From DASVTU01 sp036387415 (lineage in GTDB: Bacteria; Acidobacteriota; Blastocatellia; Pyrinomonadales; Pyrinomonadaceae): 64,000 nt of DNA. Shown here one piece after another: positions 26,231 to 34,904 of the stretch. The stretch lies in assembly GCA_036387415.1 (NCBI GenBank), contig DASVTU010000006.1, forward strand, positions 1 to 64,000, given 5' to 3'. Numbering within the stretch: the first letter of the stretch is position 1; every line of letters begins with the position of its first letter. Made by a program: the position numbers and the translations under genes. Under the pieces are notes generated by a model. The model saw only the letters and a list, made by a program, of their open reading frames with translations, was not told the origin of the DNA and made no database searches.

Positions 26231-26932
26231 TTATGCGCCGGAACTGAAGCGATAGCCGACCCACGGCTCGGTGAGGATGTAACGCGGGGTCGAAGGATTC
26301 GGCTCAATCTTTTTCCGCAGTTGCCCGACGAACACGCGCAGGTATTCGCCCTGTTCGGTATAACTGCCGCCCCAGATGGCGGCGAGCAGCGTCCGGTGCG
26401 TGAGGACTTTGCCCGCATGTTGCACGAAGTGCACCAGCAGGTCGTACTCTTTGGGCGTCAGATGAACTTCGCTCTCCCGCACGAAAACCCTGCGAGATTC
26501 GAGGTCGAGACGGAAGTCACCATCTTCTAAAACAGATGCGGAGGCTTCGTTCGCGGAAGGCGTCGTCGCGCGACGTAGTTGGGCGCGCACGCGCGCCAGC
26601 AACTCGTCCATGCCGAAAGGCTTAGTGACATAATCATCAGCCCCTGCATCCAATGCTTCGACTTTGGTCTTTTCTTCGCCGCGCACAGAGAGCACGATGA
26701 TGGGAATTTGCGAGACGACGCGCAGGCGACGACAGAGTTCAAGCCCATCCATGTTCGGCATCGCGAGGTCTGTGATAACGAGGTCTGGATGCCAGTCGCC
26801 GAATGTCTCCATCGCCGAGACGCCGTCGGCGGCGACGCGCACATCGTATCCGTGAGTCTTCAGCCCCGTGCGTAAGACGCGCGCTATCTGCGGCTCGTCA
26901 TCAACAACGAGGATGTGCATCTGCTGACTCAT
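26231..26932 (-). CDS. KdpE-like OmpR-family response regulator
   Basis: A 233-residue regulator. The receiver domain begins ILVVDDEPQIARVL; the phospho-acceptor Asp is in LVITDLAMPNMDG, the conserved Thr/Ser in IIVLSVRG and the Lys in YVTKPFGMDEL. The C-terminal winged helix (residues ~135-230) contains LTPKEYDLLVHFVQHAGKVL and the recognition region YLRVFVGQLRKKIEP, ending in the GYRF wing. This is the KdpE branch. ATG 26932 is used; GTG 26935 and ATG 26920 are close alternatives. It sits between kup and the sensor kinase gene in the same direction, so it likely controls potassium uptake, most directly kup. The regulator-before-kinase order is the reverse of the usual kdpDE. Confidence 0.88.
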   Translation of the reverse strand: MSQQMHILVVDDEPQIARVLRTGLKTHGYDVRVAADGVSAMETFGDWHPDLVITDLAMPNMDGLELCRRLRVVSQIPIIVLSVRGEEKTKVEALDAGADDYVTKPFGMDELLARVRAQLRRATTPSANEASASVLEDGDFRLDLESRRVFVRESEVHLTPKEYDLLVHFVQHAGKVLTHRTLLAAIWGGSYTEQGEYLRVFVGQLRKKIEPNPSTPRYILTEPWVGYRFSSGA

Positions 26933-26956
26933 CACACACGGTTCAAACGGCGCGGG

Positions 26957-28894
26957 CTATATCTCAATCTGCGAACCCATCTCGACGACGCGATTCGGCG
27001 GCAGGCAGAAGTAAGCGGTTGCGCTCGAAGCGTTGCGCGACATGAGTGCGAACAACTTCTCGCGCCACAGCATCATGCCTGGATGCTTGCTCGCAATCAC
27101 CGTCTCGCGACCGAGAAAATAGGTCGTCTCCATCACGTTAAAGGTCGGATTCGGTGCCTCCAAACTTTCTAAGACAGATGGGATGTCAGGGTCTTCCATA
27201 AAACCGTAGTTGATAATCAAACGATAAAATTCATGACCAAGCGACTCGACCTTTACACGGTCTCTCGGCTCGACGTGCGGCACTTGTCTCGTCTTCACCG
27301 TCAATAGCACGACGCGCTCATGTAGAACCTTGTTATGTTCGAGGTTGTGCAGGAGCGCGGGCGGCGTGCCCGTCGCCGTGCCGTTCATGAAGACGGCTGT
27401 CCCAGGCACACGCACGGGCGAGTTTTTGGCGATGTCGCGCAGGAAATCTTCAATCGGATGTGCACGCGATAAGAGACGTTCGGCCAGTATGCGGCGGCCT
27501 TTTTTCCACGTTGTCATGAACAGGAAGATGGCCGCGCCGACGACGAGCGGGAACCAACCGCCCGCCGGAATCTTGATGATGTTCGCGCCGAAAAACGCGA
27601 GGTCGATGATGAGGAAAAATGCCGAGAGCAGGAGCGCAAGCGGCAGACTCCATCCCCATTTCTCACGCTCGACGACGCCGAGCAAGACCGTCGTGATAAC
27701 CATCGTGGCGGTCACGGCCACGCCGTATGCTGCGGCAAGATTGCTCGACGAACCGAAGCCCACCACGATCACAATACATCCGAGCATCAATGCCCAGTTA
27801 AGCCCCGGAATATAAATCTGTCCCATCTCGGTTGAAGATGTGTGCTCGATTTTCAAGCGCGGCATGAAGCCGAGTTGGATAGCCTGCATCGTGAGCGAGT
27901 AAGCGCCGGAGATTAGCGCCTGCGAAGCGATGATGGCGGCGCAAGTCGCCAGTACGATGAGCGGATACAAAGCCCATTCGGGCGCGAGTCGATAAAAGGG
28001 ATTTTCCGCCGCCGCCGGATTCTCAATCAAGAGCGCGCCCTGACCGAGATAATTGAGCAAGAGCGCAGGGAGGACGAGCGTGTACCAGACGATGCGAATC
28101 GGACGTTTTCCGAAGTGTCCCATATCTGCGTAGAGGGCTTCGCCGCCCGTCACGACGAGAAAGACCGTGCCGAGTACGAGGAAACCGTGCCAGCCATTAC
28201 GCGCGAAAAAACTGAATGCATGAACCGGATTAAATGCGCCGATGACCGATGGATGGCGCACAATTTGCATAATGCCGAGCATCGCGATGACGAAGAACCA
28301 GACGAGCATGATGGGGCCGAACAAACGCCCGACCTTCGCCGTGCCGCGACTCTGAATCAGAAACAGCCCGACGATAATCACAATCGTAATCGGAACTACA
28401 TAGGGCGCAAACAGAGGCGTCGCGACGTTCAAACCTTCGATTGCACCGAGCACTGAGATGGCAGGCGTGATGATGCCGTCGCCATAGAGGAGCGACGCTC
28501 CGAAGATGCCGAGCACGACGAGCGTCCAGCGTTCGCTTTTGCTCAAAATCTTAATGGGCGTCGCCAGAGCGGTGAGCGCGAGGATGCCGCCTTCGCCTTG
28601 ATTGTCTGCGCGCAAGACGAAGACGCAATACTTGATGGAGATAATAAGTATGAGCGCCCAGAAGATGAGCGACAGCACGCCGAAAACGTTCGCAGGCGTG
28701 GATTCAATCGCATGCGGGCCGTGAAAGCATTCGCGCATCGCGTAGAGCGGCGAAGTGCCGATGTCGCCGTAGACGATGCCCAGCGCGGTCAACGATAGAA
28801 CGAAGAGATAGCGCCCGCGCGGCGTCGCTGTATGGGGATGACCCTGCGCGTCTGTCAATGTCGTGTGGATGTCCGTCGAGACTGTTCCTGCCAT
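26957..28894 (-). CDS. kup: Kup-family low-affinity potassium uptake protein
   Basis: A 645-residue transporter of typical Kup length. The start is supported by AGGA six bases before ATG 28894. The N-terminal segment LSLTALGIVYGDIGTSPLYAM is the family signature, with the conserved Gly-Asp. Twelve hydrophobic helices fill the first ~450 residues (e.g. LLYGDGIITPAISVLGAIEG). A hydrophilic C-terminal cytoplasmic domain of about 190 residues follows (VPGTAVFMNGTATGTPPALLHNL). Catalyses K+ uptake, usually proton-coupled, across the inner membrane. It is the first gene of a minus-strand set with KdpE- and KdpD-like regulators, an unusual pairing because these normally serve the KdpFABC pump. Its upstream region carries AT-rich sequence that could hold a regulator site. 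Confidence 0.95.
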   Translation of the reverse strand: MAGTVSTDIHTTLTDAQGHPHTATPRGRYLFVLSLTALGIVYGDIGTSPLYAMRECFHGPHAIESTPANVFGVLSLIFWALILIISIKYCVFVLRADNQGEGGILALTALATPIKILSKSERWTLVVLGIFGASLLYGDGIITPAISVLGAIEGLNVATPLFAPYVVPITIVIIVGLFLIQSRGTAKVGRLFGPIMLVWFFVIAMLGIMQIVRHPSVIGAFNPVHAFSFFARNGWHGFLVLGTVFLVVTGGEALYADMGHFGKRPIRIVWYTLVLPALLLNYLGQGALLIENPAAAENPFYRLAPEWALYPLIVLATCAAIIASQALISGAYSLTMQAIQLGFMPRLKIEHTSSTEMGQIYIPGLNWALMLGCIVIVVGFGSSSNLAAAYGVAVTATMVITTVLLGVVEREKWGWSLPLALLLSAFFLIIDLAFFGANIIKIPAGGWFPLVVGAAIFLFMTTWKKGRRILAERLLSRAHPIEDFLRDIAKNSPVRVPGTAVFMNGTATGTPPALLHNLEHNKVLHERVVLLTVKTRQVPHVEPRDRVKVESLGHEFYRLIINYGFMEDPDIPSVLESLEAPNPTFNVMETTYFLGRETVIASKHPGMMLWREKLFALMSRNASSATAYFCLPPNRVVEMGSQIEI

Positions 28895-29619
28895 AGTTGT
28901 CCTGAAAGAAATAGAATTCCACCCAAAATAAGTTTTCGTCTACCCACAGGAAAAAGGCCAAAGGTCGTTCGAGCCATAACAATCTAAAGGGACAGACGAA
29001 GCGTTGCTTGATGGAAAAGCTTGCATGCATAGGATGGCATAAAAGTTATAAAGATTTTGTAAAGATTGCCCTCTAGGTTGATAGTGCGTTTGATTACACA
29101 ACCAGCATTCTCATAACACAAACTCAACCTAATCGTTTAACCCTAAGTCGTTAAATAATCACAACCTCAACGGACTGGTCAACGCCTCGCAGCCCGACTT
29201 CCCTGATTCGACATCACGCACGTCCGATAACATCAGAAGCAAGTTACATTCGTATTTGACTGGCTTTGACTACATATATGCGTACGTTATCAGACGAAGC
29301 GGTGCCGAGGCTTGTGTGAAAAATTGCAGATGCAGATGAACCAATGCAGATGAATTGACGATGCTTAAATCGTCTTCAATTCCTCTACCGTGATGCCGAT
29401 GTCGCGTGCTCTCTCGGCAAGCTCCGCGGTCAGGTCGTCTTCGCCGCGAGAACCGTCTTCCCAGATAATCAACGCACGTAACGCTTCCCCATTCGCGTCG
29501 CTTCTCGCTTGCCACGCGTCGCGGTGTGCGAGTTCCGATGCTTCGGAGATGATTTTTTGATTCGTTTCGACGTAACAGGCATTCTCGCCACGGTCGCCGC
29601 TCCGACGCCCTCACGCGCC
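28895..29619. other. Long upstream region of kup with a decayed small reading frame
   Basis: About 725 bases. The part nearest kup includes an AT-rich block at 29036-29068 (minus strand CTTTACAAAATCTTTATAAC) that may hold the promoter or a KdpE-type site. Between 29365 and about 29600 the minus strand encodes a coherent acidic helical frame (TNQKIISEASELAHRDAWQ ... ERARDIGITVEELKTI, then stop). No start codon lies in frame before the TGA upstream; it may be a small pseudogene. Nothing else is recognisable. Confidence 0.35.
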
Positions 29620-30123
29620 TCAATATTCCGTCGCGTCGCCGTCCACATATCGACGAATGACGAGCGCGATGGGCAACCCGACGCAGAGCATATGGACGAT
29701 TAAACCTGTAACGAGTAGGGGCGCGCGGAATGTGATTTGGTGCGGAAAGGCCGAGAGCGGCAAGACGACTAGGTTCATGAACAGGTAGACCGCGACGCCG
29801 TAAAGCAAGCCCGCTGGAATCGTTCGACGGACGAGAAAGCGAAGTCTGCGGCTCAAAGCATAGTAGACGGCGGCGGCTCCCAACGCGATAACGAAGTGCA
29901 AAAAGACTCCGAGCGTTGCGGTTTTCCAGCCGCCCATGTAGGAGTCTGCGCCGAGTAGTCCGCTGGCGATTGATTGCAGAATCCGAACCGGGCTGAGGCC
30001 ACGGAAACTGTTGGTAACGAGCGCCGCCGTCAAATCCAAAACTCCTGCGAGCAAACCGCCCCGCAGGATTGCTCCATAAGCCCTCAACCTTTCGTTCGCA
30101 GGAGATGCGGCAGCAACGTTCAT
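29620..30123 (-). CDS. Small YagU/DUF1440-like membrane protein
   Basis: A 167-residue integral membrane protein. ATG 30123 is preceded by GAGAGGA and is preferred over the frame's first ATG at 30186. Four hydrophobic segments are visible, including ILRGGLLAGVLDLTAALVTN, VFLHFVIALGAAAVYYALS and LLYGVAVYLFMNLVVLPLSAF. The last is followed by a conserved-looking HQITFRAPLLVTGLIVHMLCVGLPIAL. The Gly/Asp-containing first helix and the final HxxxVGLPIAL pattern resemble YagU/DUF1440 proteins, whose function is not well established. It stands alone on the minus strand, separated by about 215 bases from the upstream membrane protein gene. Confidence 0.7.
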   Translation of the reverse strand: MNVAAASPANERLRAYGAILRGGLLAGVLDLTAALVTNSFRGLSPVRILQSIASGLLGADSYMGGWKTATLGVFLHFVIALGAAAVYYALSRRLRFLVRRTIPAGLLYGVAVYLFMNLVVLPLSAFPHQITFRAPLLVTGLIVHMLCVGLPIALVIRRYVDGDATEY

Positions 30124-30338
30124 AAAATCCTCTCTCGTCCAGACAAAGTACGGCTCTCGCATGCATGAAGCGAGCAGCGACGACAACGACGAGCCTCAAA
30201 CATGACGACCGACGACGCCGACGCCGCTAGATTCGTGCATGCGAGGAATGCTGAGGAATGCTGTTGAGCGGTTGGTTGGAATGAATTGTTAGACGATGTA
30301 TTCATCGTTCAAGTCTCATGTCGCCGTGCTGCCCTTTG

Positions 30339-30788
30339 TCAGTCGTTCGTTTCTTCGTGCTCGCTTGTCGCGGGATGACGGTAAGCGGCGGCGAGCGAGA
30401 GGATTGCGGCCACCGCAAGAACGCCGGGTGCGAGCAGCGGGTTTGCGCCGCCTAACGCGCTCCACAGCACGTCACCTGTGCGTGCGGCGGGGTTTATCTC
30501 ACGCTCAAACGCGATGTTGTTTTCCACGTGCTCGTAGATACCAAAGAGTGCGCCGCACAAGACCAGTAGCATGCAGACGCGCAAGCACCAGACGGTCGCG
30601 CGTCGCGGGCGAAACAGCGCGGCGAGTGCCGCCAGCGAACCGAACCCGCACAGCACGAACGGTATTAACTGCACGGCATCTTCCGTGTGGTTGACGAGCC
30701 ACAGTTCGAGCACTGCTCCGCCGAAAAGCGAGACGGAGAGGACGAGTAGGAACCGCCGGAGACGCGATAGAATATCGGCAGGACTCAT
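30339..30788 (-). CDS. Hypothetical four-helix membrane protein
   Basis: A 149-residue protein with four predicted membrane segments: FLLVLSVSLFGGAVLELWLV, AVQLIPFVLCGFGSLAALAAL, CLRVCMLLVLCGALFGIYEHV and LAPGVLAVAAILSLAAAY. The N-terminus is basic (SPADILSRLRRF). Conserved-looking acidic/polar residues lie in the loops (ELWLVNHTEDAVQLIP and GIYEHVENN). I do not recognise the family. Its ATG overlaps the stop of the upstream HhH lipoprotein gene (ATGA), so the two are translationally coupled, which hints at a joint envelope function. Confidence 0.7.
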   Translation of the reverse strand: MSPADILSRLRRFLLVLSVSLFGGAVLELWLVNHTEDAVQLIPFVLCGFGSLAALAALFRPRRATVWCLRVCMLLVLCGALFGIYEHVENNIAFEREINPAARTGDVLWSALGGANPLLAPGVLAVAAILSLAAAYRHPATSEHEETND

Positions 30789-31375
30789 CGGCTGTTCAGA
30801 TAGTTTCGCGCCGTGGCCAATTCCTCCGCAGAGACTTTCTCGGCGAGTTTGGCGAGAAACGCATCGCGCGAAGCATAGGGACGACCCGCTATCAACGCTC
30901 CGGCTTCGGTTGCGTCGAGGCCGGGGATTTGTTGCAGCGTCGCGGCGTCCGCTTCGTTCTCCGCTATCGGCACGTAGACGTATTTTTCATACTCGGCAAT
31001 CTGTTCTGCGCCGACATATTTGCCCATCTCACGACGAAACTGCTGCACGCTCTTGTACGGGCGGTATTCCTCGAATTCGTGCGCCATCCGTTTGCCGAGG
31101 CCGGGGACGTTGGCGAGAAATTCCTCCTCCGAGGCAGTGTTCAAATTGAGTTTCGCTTTGGCGTTGCCGCCTGTCGCGGAGTTGCTGCTGGACTGGTTGG
31201 TGGTCGCCGTCGCGGGAGTAGGCGTCGCGGCGGGTGTTGTGGTCGTGTTAGTAGTGTTGGAAGTTGCGGAGTTGGGTGTTGCATTGTCTCCGCCGGAATT
31301 GCAGCCCGCCAACGCCAGCACGCAGAGTAGTGTAGAGAATAGGATTACGGAGCGAATAATTGTCGGTCGAAGCAT
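30785..31375 (-). CDS. ComEA-like helix-hairpin-helix lipoprotein
   Basis: A 196-residue lipoprotein. ATG 31375 has AAGGAAG upstream and is preferred to 31408. The signal ends in the lipobox LALAGC. A long Thr/Asn/Ser/Pro linker (residues ~25-70) follows, then two helix-hairpin-helix units: LNLNTASEEEFLANVPGLGKR and a second at ATLQQIPGLDATEAGALIAGR. The LNxNxAs...lPGiG core is the DNA-binding HhH signature of ComEA-type proteins, which hold incoming DNA in the periplasm during natural transformation. Lipid anchoring with a flexible linker would suit that role, but competence is inference and no other com genes are near. Coupled by a four-base overlap to the downstream four-helix membrane protein. 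Confidence 0.82.
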   Translation of the reverse strand: MLRPTIIRSVILFSTLLCVLALAGCNSGGDNATPNSATSNTTNTTTTPAATPTPATATTNQSSSNSATGGNAKAKLNLNTASEEEFLANVPGLGKRMAHEFEEYRPYKSVQQFRREMGKYVGAEQIAEYEKYVYVPIAENEADAATLQQIPGLDATEAGALIAGRPYASRDAFLAKLAEKVSAEELATARNYLNSR

Positions 31376-31654
31376 CGTCGGTCTTCCTTTCGAGTTTGCC
31401 AGCCTCACACGGTTCAGGAAATTTATCGAGCCTGACCATTATACGCATTTCGTGCTTGTTGTCTTTCCATGCCAAAAGCGCACAACGCTCGATACAAGCG
31501 TCGTGGCTTTATATTTCCACGCGGACGGGCGCCCGCGAGCGATGTATGTGGACGCGCATCGTATGTTTGATGCCGTCGCACTCTTTGCACGACTCTTGCA
31601 AGGCTATCTATCTTTAATCGTTTCCTGACATTACAAAAACTTGAATTATTCCGG

Positions 31655-31682
31655 TTGACAGCACGTTTCATGTCTGTAAAAT
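31655..31682 (+). promoter_or_regulatory. Consensus-like housekeeping promoter for the orphan RNA
   Basis: TTGACA (31655-31660), a 16-base spacer and TAAAAT (31677-31682) preceded by TG. Transcription would start near 31689. Confidence 0.7.
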
Positions 31683-31688
31683 GTGCGA

Positions 31689-31799
31689 CAACCGGACGGT
31701 TGGTGAATCCTTCCGTCCATGTGGTTGCTGGGGTGAGGACAGTGACCACGATTAGAGCAGGCGCGAGGCTCCCAATGCCGACGCGCCTGTTCGCTTTTT
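31689..31799 (+). ncRNA. Predicted structured small RNA of unknown class
   Basis: About 110 nt from the predicted start to the T-run. Hairpin 1 at 31694-31718 is GGACGG-TT-GG / TGAAT loop / CC-TT-CCGTCC, a symmetric stem with a U-U internal loop. Hairpin 2 at 31721-31749 pairs GTGGTTGCTG with CAGTGACCAC (two wobble pairs) around a nine-base GGGTGAGGA loop. Hairpin 3 (31758-31789) pairs CAGGCGCG with CGCGCCTG, has an inner GGC/GCC, and runs into TTCGCTTTTTA, a textbook terminator. No open reading frame of note lies within. It is not 4.5S, 6S, tmRNA, RNase P or tRNA by the motifs I know. It could also be a leader with attenuator, but the next gene begins about 195 bases further on. Confidence 0.6.
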
Positions 31800-31993
31800 A
31801 GCTCGAATCTCTGCGACCTCCTGCGGCCAGTGTTCCTGATGATTTCAAATTCCCGTACAAGAAGGAACGAGCGCGACATGTCGGAAGGCCGAAACTTCCG
31901 ATGCTCGAAAATCGTGTTACTCTACGCGCCTGAACGCCTGTGAGATAGAGTCGCACGTAGAAGTCGTGATTTTTTGACGCTGCATAACAACTG

Positions 31994-34159
31994 ATGTCGT
32001 CACACCACGATATGAAAACTCATGCCGTCATTTCTCTTCGCCGTTTGACACGCCGCTTCGTCCTGCTCACGTGGCTCCTGCTCGCTGCTTCCACGTCGCT
32101 TCATGCGGCAGACGCCGCCGCCCCGCTCAAGCTCAGGGCGGAGGATATGCAGAAGGATGCCGCGTGGTTGGACGAAGCGGCGTGGCTGTACCGCATGGGC
32201 GACGACCCGGCGTGGGCGGCCAAAGATTTCGACGATTCGGCATGGGCGACAGAGGGTTTCGACGAACTTGTGTCAAAGCCGGTCGGGACGGGTGTCGCCG
32301 AGCGTTGGGATGGCATGGCGTGGTTTCGCCTCCATGTGGAAGTTGATGAAGACATTGTGAACCGACCGCTCGCGTTGCGTGTCAGGCATTGGGGCGCGTC
32401 CGAGATTTACCTCGACGGCAAACTGCTCCGACGCTTCGGCGTCATCGGCACAGACCGCGACGTGGAAGAAAATCCGCGCGGCCTGCCCGTGCCCTTCGTC
32501 TTCACCGAAGGCGGAGCGCACACGTTCGCCATTCGTTACTCATACAAAGCCGCGCGTGAGGCCACTCACGGAGTCGGGCGATTGCTTGCGCGCGCACACA
32601 TGTCGCCGGGCTTTAGCGCCTTCGTCCAACCCGCAGATGCCGCCGCCTTGAACTACGGGCAGAGTTCGCGCGAGGCGCGTACGCATCTCCTGTTCGTCGG
32701 CGTGCTCCTCACATTGGCGTTGCTACACCTTTTGCTCTACGCCTTCTATCGACAGGAACGCGCCAACATCTTTTACAGCCTGTTCGTCTTGAGTCTCGCG
32801 GCGACGGTAGTATTCTCGAATCTCTTCAACGGCGACGTTCCGAGCGGTGCGCGTAGCGCAATGATGGCGGCACTCAGCTTCATCTTCTTCGTCGTTGCCT
32901 ACGCCATCGCTTTCTCGTCGCTGCTGGCGTTTCTCTACGTCGCCTTCGACGAGAAATTAACGAAACGCTTCTACGGGCTACTCGCGTTATGGCTGGCGCT
33001 GGTCGGCGTCACGGTGGTCTACGTACGCGAATACATCACGCTCTACTTCGTCAGTCTTTGCCTCGCGCTAACGCTCATCGAGGCTATCCGCATCATGGTG
33101 CGTGCGCTCATCAAGCGACGCGCCGGAGCATGGATTATCATGACGGGGCTGGCGCTTTTCGCCATCGCGATGAGTTTTCTGGTCGCGCGTGAACTCACCG
33201 GATTCCGTCTCCCGGACATGCTCCGCAACGTCAACGAACTCGTCATCCTGCTCGCCGTGCCCGTCTCCGTCTCGGTCTTTCTCGCGCGCAATTTCGCGCG
33301 CACCAACAGAGACCTCGAAGCACAACTCGCGCACGTCAAAGAACTCTCCGCGCGCCAACTGGAACACGAACGCACGGAAGCCGAACTGCGCCTCAAGCAC
33401 GAACAGGAACGCGCAGAGAACGAGCGACGCGCACAGGAACTCGAAGAGGCGCGCGGCCTTCAACTTTCAATGCTCCCGAAGCAGGTGCCGCGCCATCCGC
33501 GCCTCGACATCGCCGCCTACATGAAGCCCGCGACCGAAGTCGGCGGCGACTACTACGACTTCCACATCTCGACAGACGGCACGCTGACTGTCGTCGTCGG
33601 CGACGCGACGGGACACGGCTTGAAGGCTGGCACGATGGTCACGGCGACCAAGAGTCTCTTCAACGCTTATGCCGCTGAGCCGGACATCCGCACCTTCTTC
33701 CGCGATTCGTCGCGCGCCCTCAAAGCCATGAATCTGCGCGGGCTATACATGGCGATGGTGATGCTCAAGGTTGAAGGCAATGAGGTGCGCGTGAGCGCCG
33801 CCGGGATGCCGCCGTTGCTCGTCTATCATGGTTCGACCGGAGCGGTCGAAGAGTTGTCGATTAAAGGGATGCCTCTGGGCAGCATCGTCGCGTTTCCATA
33901 TCAACAGATTGAACTGAGTTTGTCGCAGGGCGATGTCATGGTGCTGATGAGCGATGGCTTTCCAGAGATGTTCAACGAGGCGGGCGAGATGAGGGATTAC
34001 GACCACGCGCGGAGCGTGCTCGCCGAAGTCGCGCTGCTCGCGCCGGAGGAGATTATCGCGCGATTCGTCAGCGAGGGAGAGACTTGGGCGGGCGGACGAC
34101 CGCAAGACGACGACGTGACCTTCGTCGTGCTCAAGGTGAAAGCCGACGGAGATGTCTGA
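31994..34159 (+). CDS. 7TM membrane-anchored SpoIIE/RsbU-type serine phosphatase
   Basis: A 721-residue receptor-type phosphatase. A signal segment (RFVLLTWLLLAASTSLHAAD) leads to a periplasmic jelly-roll sensor domain (residues ~45-210: WDGMAWFRLHVEVDED; ASEIYLDGKLLRRFG), typical of 7TMR-DISM-like proteins. Seven hydrophobic helices follow (~residues 225-430). A charged coiled coil (EHERTEAELRLKHEQERAEN) comes next. The PP2C/SpoIIE domain (residues ~490-715) has KPATEVGGDYYDFH, VVGDATGHGLKAG, LVLMSDGFPEMFN-type and DDDVTFVVLK motifs with all metal Asp residues. It likely dephosphorylates an anti-sigma-factor antagonist in response to an extracellular ligand. No antagonist or anti-sigma gene is adjacent. 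ATG 32012 is an alternative start. Confidence 0.9.
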   Translation: MSSHHDMKTHAVISLRRLTRRFVLLTWLLLAASTSLHAADAAAPLKLRAEDMQKDAAWLDEAAWLYRMGDDPAWAAKDFDDSAWATEGFDELVSKPVGTGVAERWDGMAWFRLHVEVDEDIVNRPLALRVRHWGASEIYLDGKLLRRFGVIGTDRDVEENPRGLPVPFVFTEGGAHTFAIRYSYKAAREATHGVGRLLARAHMSPGFSAFVQPADAAALNYGQSSREARTHLLFVGVLLTLALLHLLLYAFYRQERANIFYSLFVLSLAATVVFSNLFNGDVPSGARSAMMAALSFIFFVVAYAIAFSSLLAFLYVAFDEKLTKRFYGLLALWLALVGVTVVYVREYITLYFVSLCLALTLIEAIRIMVRALIKRRAGAWIIMTGLALFAIAMSFLVARELTGFRLPDMLRNVNELVILLAVPVSVSVFLARNFARTNRDLEAQLAHVKELSARQLEHERTEAELRLKHEQERAENERRAQELEEARGLQLSMLPKQVPRHPRLDIAAYMKPATEVGGDYYDFHISTDGTLTVVVGDATGHGLKAGTMVTATKSLFNAYAAEPDIRTFFRDSSRALKAMNLRGLYMAMVMLKVEGNEVRVSAAGMPPLLVYHGSTGAVEELSIKGMPLGSIVAFPYQQIELSLSQGDVMVLMSDGFPEMFNEAGEMRDYDHARSVLAEVALLAPEEIIARFVSEGETWAGGRPQDDDVTFVVLKVKADGDV

Positions 34160-34260
34160 AGCAAATCGCCATGCGTTATGTCAACTCTTTCGACGCATGT
34201 AACGCTTAACGAACGCAACCGTGCCATGCAGTAAGCACGCTCAAACCACATACTTTATCT

Positions 34261-34707
34261 ATGACAAACTGGCAGGAAAACATCATCAACGAGACAGGAC
34301 GCATCCGCGAGTTGCTCGCCGCGACGAGAACCATCGCGGTTGTCGGCATCAAAACGGAGGCGCAAGCCAACCAACCCGCCTTCTACGTCCCGCGCTATCT
34401 CGATGCGGCGGGCTTCGAGATAATTCCGGTGCCCGTCTACTATCCCGATGTAACTCACATTCTCGGCCACAAGGTCTACCGGAAGTTGATTGAGATACCC
34501 GTGGACGTGGATTTGGTCAACCTCTTTCGTCTCTCGGAGGATGTTCCGTCTCATCTCGACGACATGCTGGCAAAGAAGCCGAAAGCGGTCTGGATGCAAT
34601 CAGGCATCCGCAACGAGGCGGTGGCGGAGACGCTCGCTCAGGCCGGAATAAAAGTCGTACAGAACCGTTGTTTGATGGTTGACCATCGACATCTCGGCAC
34701 AAGCTAA
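34261..34707 (+). CDS. CoA-binding domain protein (YccU-like)
   Basis: A 148-residue Rossmann-fold protein. Residues ~22-60 read TIAVVGIKTEAQANQPAFYVPRYL, the CoA-binding signature (VVGxs...n.ps..v..yL). Then AAGFEIIPVPVYYPDVTHILGHKVYRKL and DLVNLFRLSEDVPSHLDDML follow, and finally AVWMQSGIRNEAVAETLAQAGIKVVQNRCLMVDH, the conserved C-terminal Cys-x-M-x-x-x-H end of YccU/YneT proteins. It binds CoA or acyl-CoA but has no catalytic partner domain; the physiological role is poorly known. It lies 101 bases after the phosphatase gene and is followed by a good terminator. Confidence 0.9.
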   Translation: MTNWQENIINETGRIRELLAATRTIAVVGIKTEAQANQPAFYVPRYLDAAGFEIIPVPVYYPDVTHILGHKVYRKLIEIPVDVDLVNLFRLSEDVPSHLDDMLAKKPKAVWMQSGIRNEAVAETLAQAGIKVVQNRCLMVDHRHLGTS

Positions 34708-34798
34708 GCGACTGCGCCATTCTGTACGTCTGCTCGTCGTTGGCAATCGCGCGGTTAAGCTTAGAATAGTTTGATATGGCTCGACCCGCGCAAGTGTG

Positions 34799-34842
34799 GA
34801 AACGGCGCGGAGAGCGTCTCTTGACCGCGCCGTTTCTTTTTA
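34799..34842 (+). terminator. Intrinsic terminator after the CoA-binding protein gene
   Basis: Twelve-base perfect stem GAAACGGCGCGG (34799-34810) / CCGCGCCGTTTC (34825-34836), 14-base loop, then TTTTTAT. Confidence 0.88.
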
Positions 34843-34904
34843 TCAACTAGGGACGGAACTGCGTGTGACTGTCGATAGAAGAAGCAATAAATCGCTTCAC
34901 ACGC

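Noticed and set aside
29270..30199. Long minus-strand frame of 309 codons overlapping the YagU-like gene
   Set aside because: Arg-rich shadow frame; the overlapping frame encodes clear membrane helices with a ribosome site.
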